Positions 63,248 through 64,000 of a DNA stretch of 64,000 nt are shown in pieces. Source of the stretch: Parendozoicomonas callyspongiae (lineage in GTDB: Bacteria > Pseudomonadota > Gammaproteobacteria > Pseudomonadales > Endozoicomonadaceae); contig NZ_JAMFLX010000015.1 in NCBI RefSeq assembly GCF_023502345.1, positions 1-64,000 of the forward strand, written 5' to 3'. Within the stretch, counting starts at the first letter, position 1, and each line of letters starts with the position of its first letter. A model generated the notes under the pieces. That model saw nothing but the letters and a program-made list of their open reading frames with translations. It searched no databases and was not told where the DNA came from. A program made the translations under genes and the position numbers.

Positions 63248-63754
63248 ATGTACCTGACAGTGGTGTCATCGGATGACTTGTGTCATTTGTATGACTTCGA
63301 ATATAGAAATAAAGACTGGTTTGAGCGTTTTGTTCCACCCCGCGAACCGGGATACTTTTTCTTTGATGATTTCAAAGAGCATGTTGGCGAACATTTGGCT
63401 GAACAGAAGCGGATGAAGCTTCTGATGTTTGTCGTCTACCGGGATAATGAAATTATTGCCCGTGTGAATATCACCAATATCCAGCAGGGTGTGGCCGAGA
63501 TTGACTACAGGGTTTGTCAGAGGGTTGCTGGTCAAGGGTTGGCAACTCAGGCTGTAAAGAGTGTTCTCGATCTGTGCAGGGACAAGTACGGCATCAACCG
63601 GGTTAATGCTATCACCACAGATAATAATGTGGCATCGCAGTCAGTCCTTTTAAAAAACGATTTTGAATTTTCCCATCGGGATAAAGATGCCTACGTTCTA
63701 AACGGACAGAGCGTGGACTTCGTCTTTTTTCAAAAGGCGCTGGGAACGGTTTAG
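63248..63754 (+). CDS. GNAT acetyltransferase, tandem paralog 2
   Basis: About 168 residues from ATG 63248; an upstream in-frame start at 63101 would overlap the preceding gene and has no homology. Motifs parallel the previous gene: LYDFEYRNKDWFERF, IIARVNITNIQQGVAEIDYR, VAGQGLATQAVKSVL and NVASQSVLLKNDFEF. The duplication is old enough for many substitutions. AAGGG lies about 13 bases upstream, a little far. Confidence 0.82.
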   Translation: MYLTVVSSDDLCHLYDFEYRNKDWFERFVPPREPGYFFFDDFKEHVGEHLAEQKRMKLLMFVVYRDNEIIARVNITNIQQGVAEIDYRVCQRVAGQGLATQAVKSVLDLCRDKYGINRVNAITTDNNVASQSVLLKNDFEFSHRDKDAYVLNGQSVDFVFFQKALGTV

Positions 63755-63885
63755 AGCGTATATGCCAATTGGCAACGAACTGAAGTTTTTTCATATAACA
63801 GAGAAAAAGGTTGTGTATGGCCAGTCATAGATATCCACCTCATATTCTGTTTGTTCGCCCTGATAAGAAAGCCTGATTGATGAGA

Positions 63886-63919
63886 TAGCCAGTATCCACT
63901 TAGTAGGGGATACTGGCTA
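63886..63919. terminator. Hairpin terminator at the right edge
   Basis: A perfect 12-bp stem TAGCCAGTATCC/GGATACTGGCTA with a 10-base loop lies just downstream of the minus-strand partial gene and after the plus-strand GNAT, suiting both. Confidence 0.7.
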
Positions 63920-63925
63920 GATGAT

Positions 63926-64000
63926 CTAGATAATACGATCACTCATGCTGATCTTACGGCGCAGATACGCTATCTGCCCTTGGTGGTTAAGATCTTTCGG
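63926..64000 (-). CDS. C-terminal end of a gene entering from the right
   Basis: The last 24 codons of a minus-strand frame remain open to the window edge and end in TAG at 63926-63928. The readable end is GQIAYLRRKISMSDRII. A strong hairpin follows 7 bases later, as expected for a gene end. Too little is visible to name it. Confidence 0.45.
   Translation of the reverse strand, partial: PKDLNHQGQIAYLRRKISMSDRII

Noticed and set aside
60946-63754. Integron-like cassette array, suggested by serial small GNAT genes in one orientation.
   Set aside because: No attC-like inverted sites or GTTRRRY cores were seen between the genes, and no integrase is present.

Overview
The window reads as a chromosomal segment of a host-associated marine gammaproteobacterium. 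The housekeeping proteins (ArgG, Acs, AhpC/AhpF, proteobacterial GshA, the CrbS/CrbR acetate-switch set) are typical of Oceanospirillales/Vibrio-like lineages. Scattered among them are eukaryote-like proteins: an NTAQ1-type N-terminal glutamine amidohydrolase, a PAPS-type sulfotransferase, a SET-domain protein, a RING-like zinc protein and a eukaryotic-type glutathione synthetase. Several large secreted proteins match no family I know. This mix suggests an Endozoicomonas-like symbiont, but that is inference; no rRNA or tRNA gene is present to confirm it.

Layout. 0-9.2 kb: amidase, a very large predicted lipoprotein (minus strand), a xanthine/uracil-type permease and argG. 9.3-31.2 kb: an FGGY kinase, then a broken-up acetate-switch region: acs, two tandem paralogous secreted proteins, crbS, a GNAT, the minus-strand operon sulfotransferase-crbR-NTAQ1, ahpC-ahpF behind a textbook OxyR site, a RING-like gene, then DUF4212-symporter-DUF294-exonuclease. 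31.3-43.7 kb: a peroxiredoxin-glutaredoxin fusion, a three-gene polar amino acid ABC importer, a LysR/SnoaL divergent pair, a two-domain VOC protein, a SET protein, a fatty acid desaturase, and a BarA-like hybrid kinase overlapping an HD-GYP response regulator.

43.7-48.4 kb: an AT-rich tandem duplication (period 1233 bp). Each unit carries a secreted protein of unknown function, and the first unit ends in a copied scrap of the neighbouring aminopeptidase P gene. 48.4-56.3 kb: the most interesting locus, a glutathione cluster. It has a MarR-family regulator with 11 cysteines in 139 residues, flanked by two GTTGAC-N3-GTCAAC palindromes, then gshA, two overlapping half-size ABC exporters, a 139-bp MITE-like hairpin element and a eukaryotic-type glutathione synthetase. 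I read it as a thiol-responsive unit for making and probably exporting glutathione or a related thiol.

56.4-64 kb: a large secreted protein of unknown function, an FMN-dependent alpha-hydroxy acid dehydrogenase, a VOC protein and a run of four small GNAT acetyltransferases (two of them tandem paralogs, one truncated). The window ends inside a minus-strand gene of which only the C-terminus is visible.

Intrinsic-terminator-like hairpins punctuate most convergent gene junctions and are listed individually. No CRISPR array, integrase, complete insertion sequence, tRNA or rRNA was seen.
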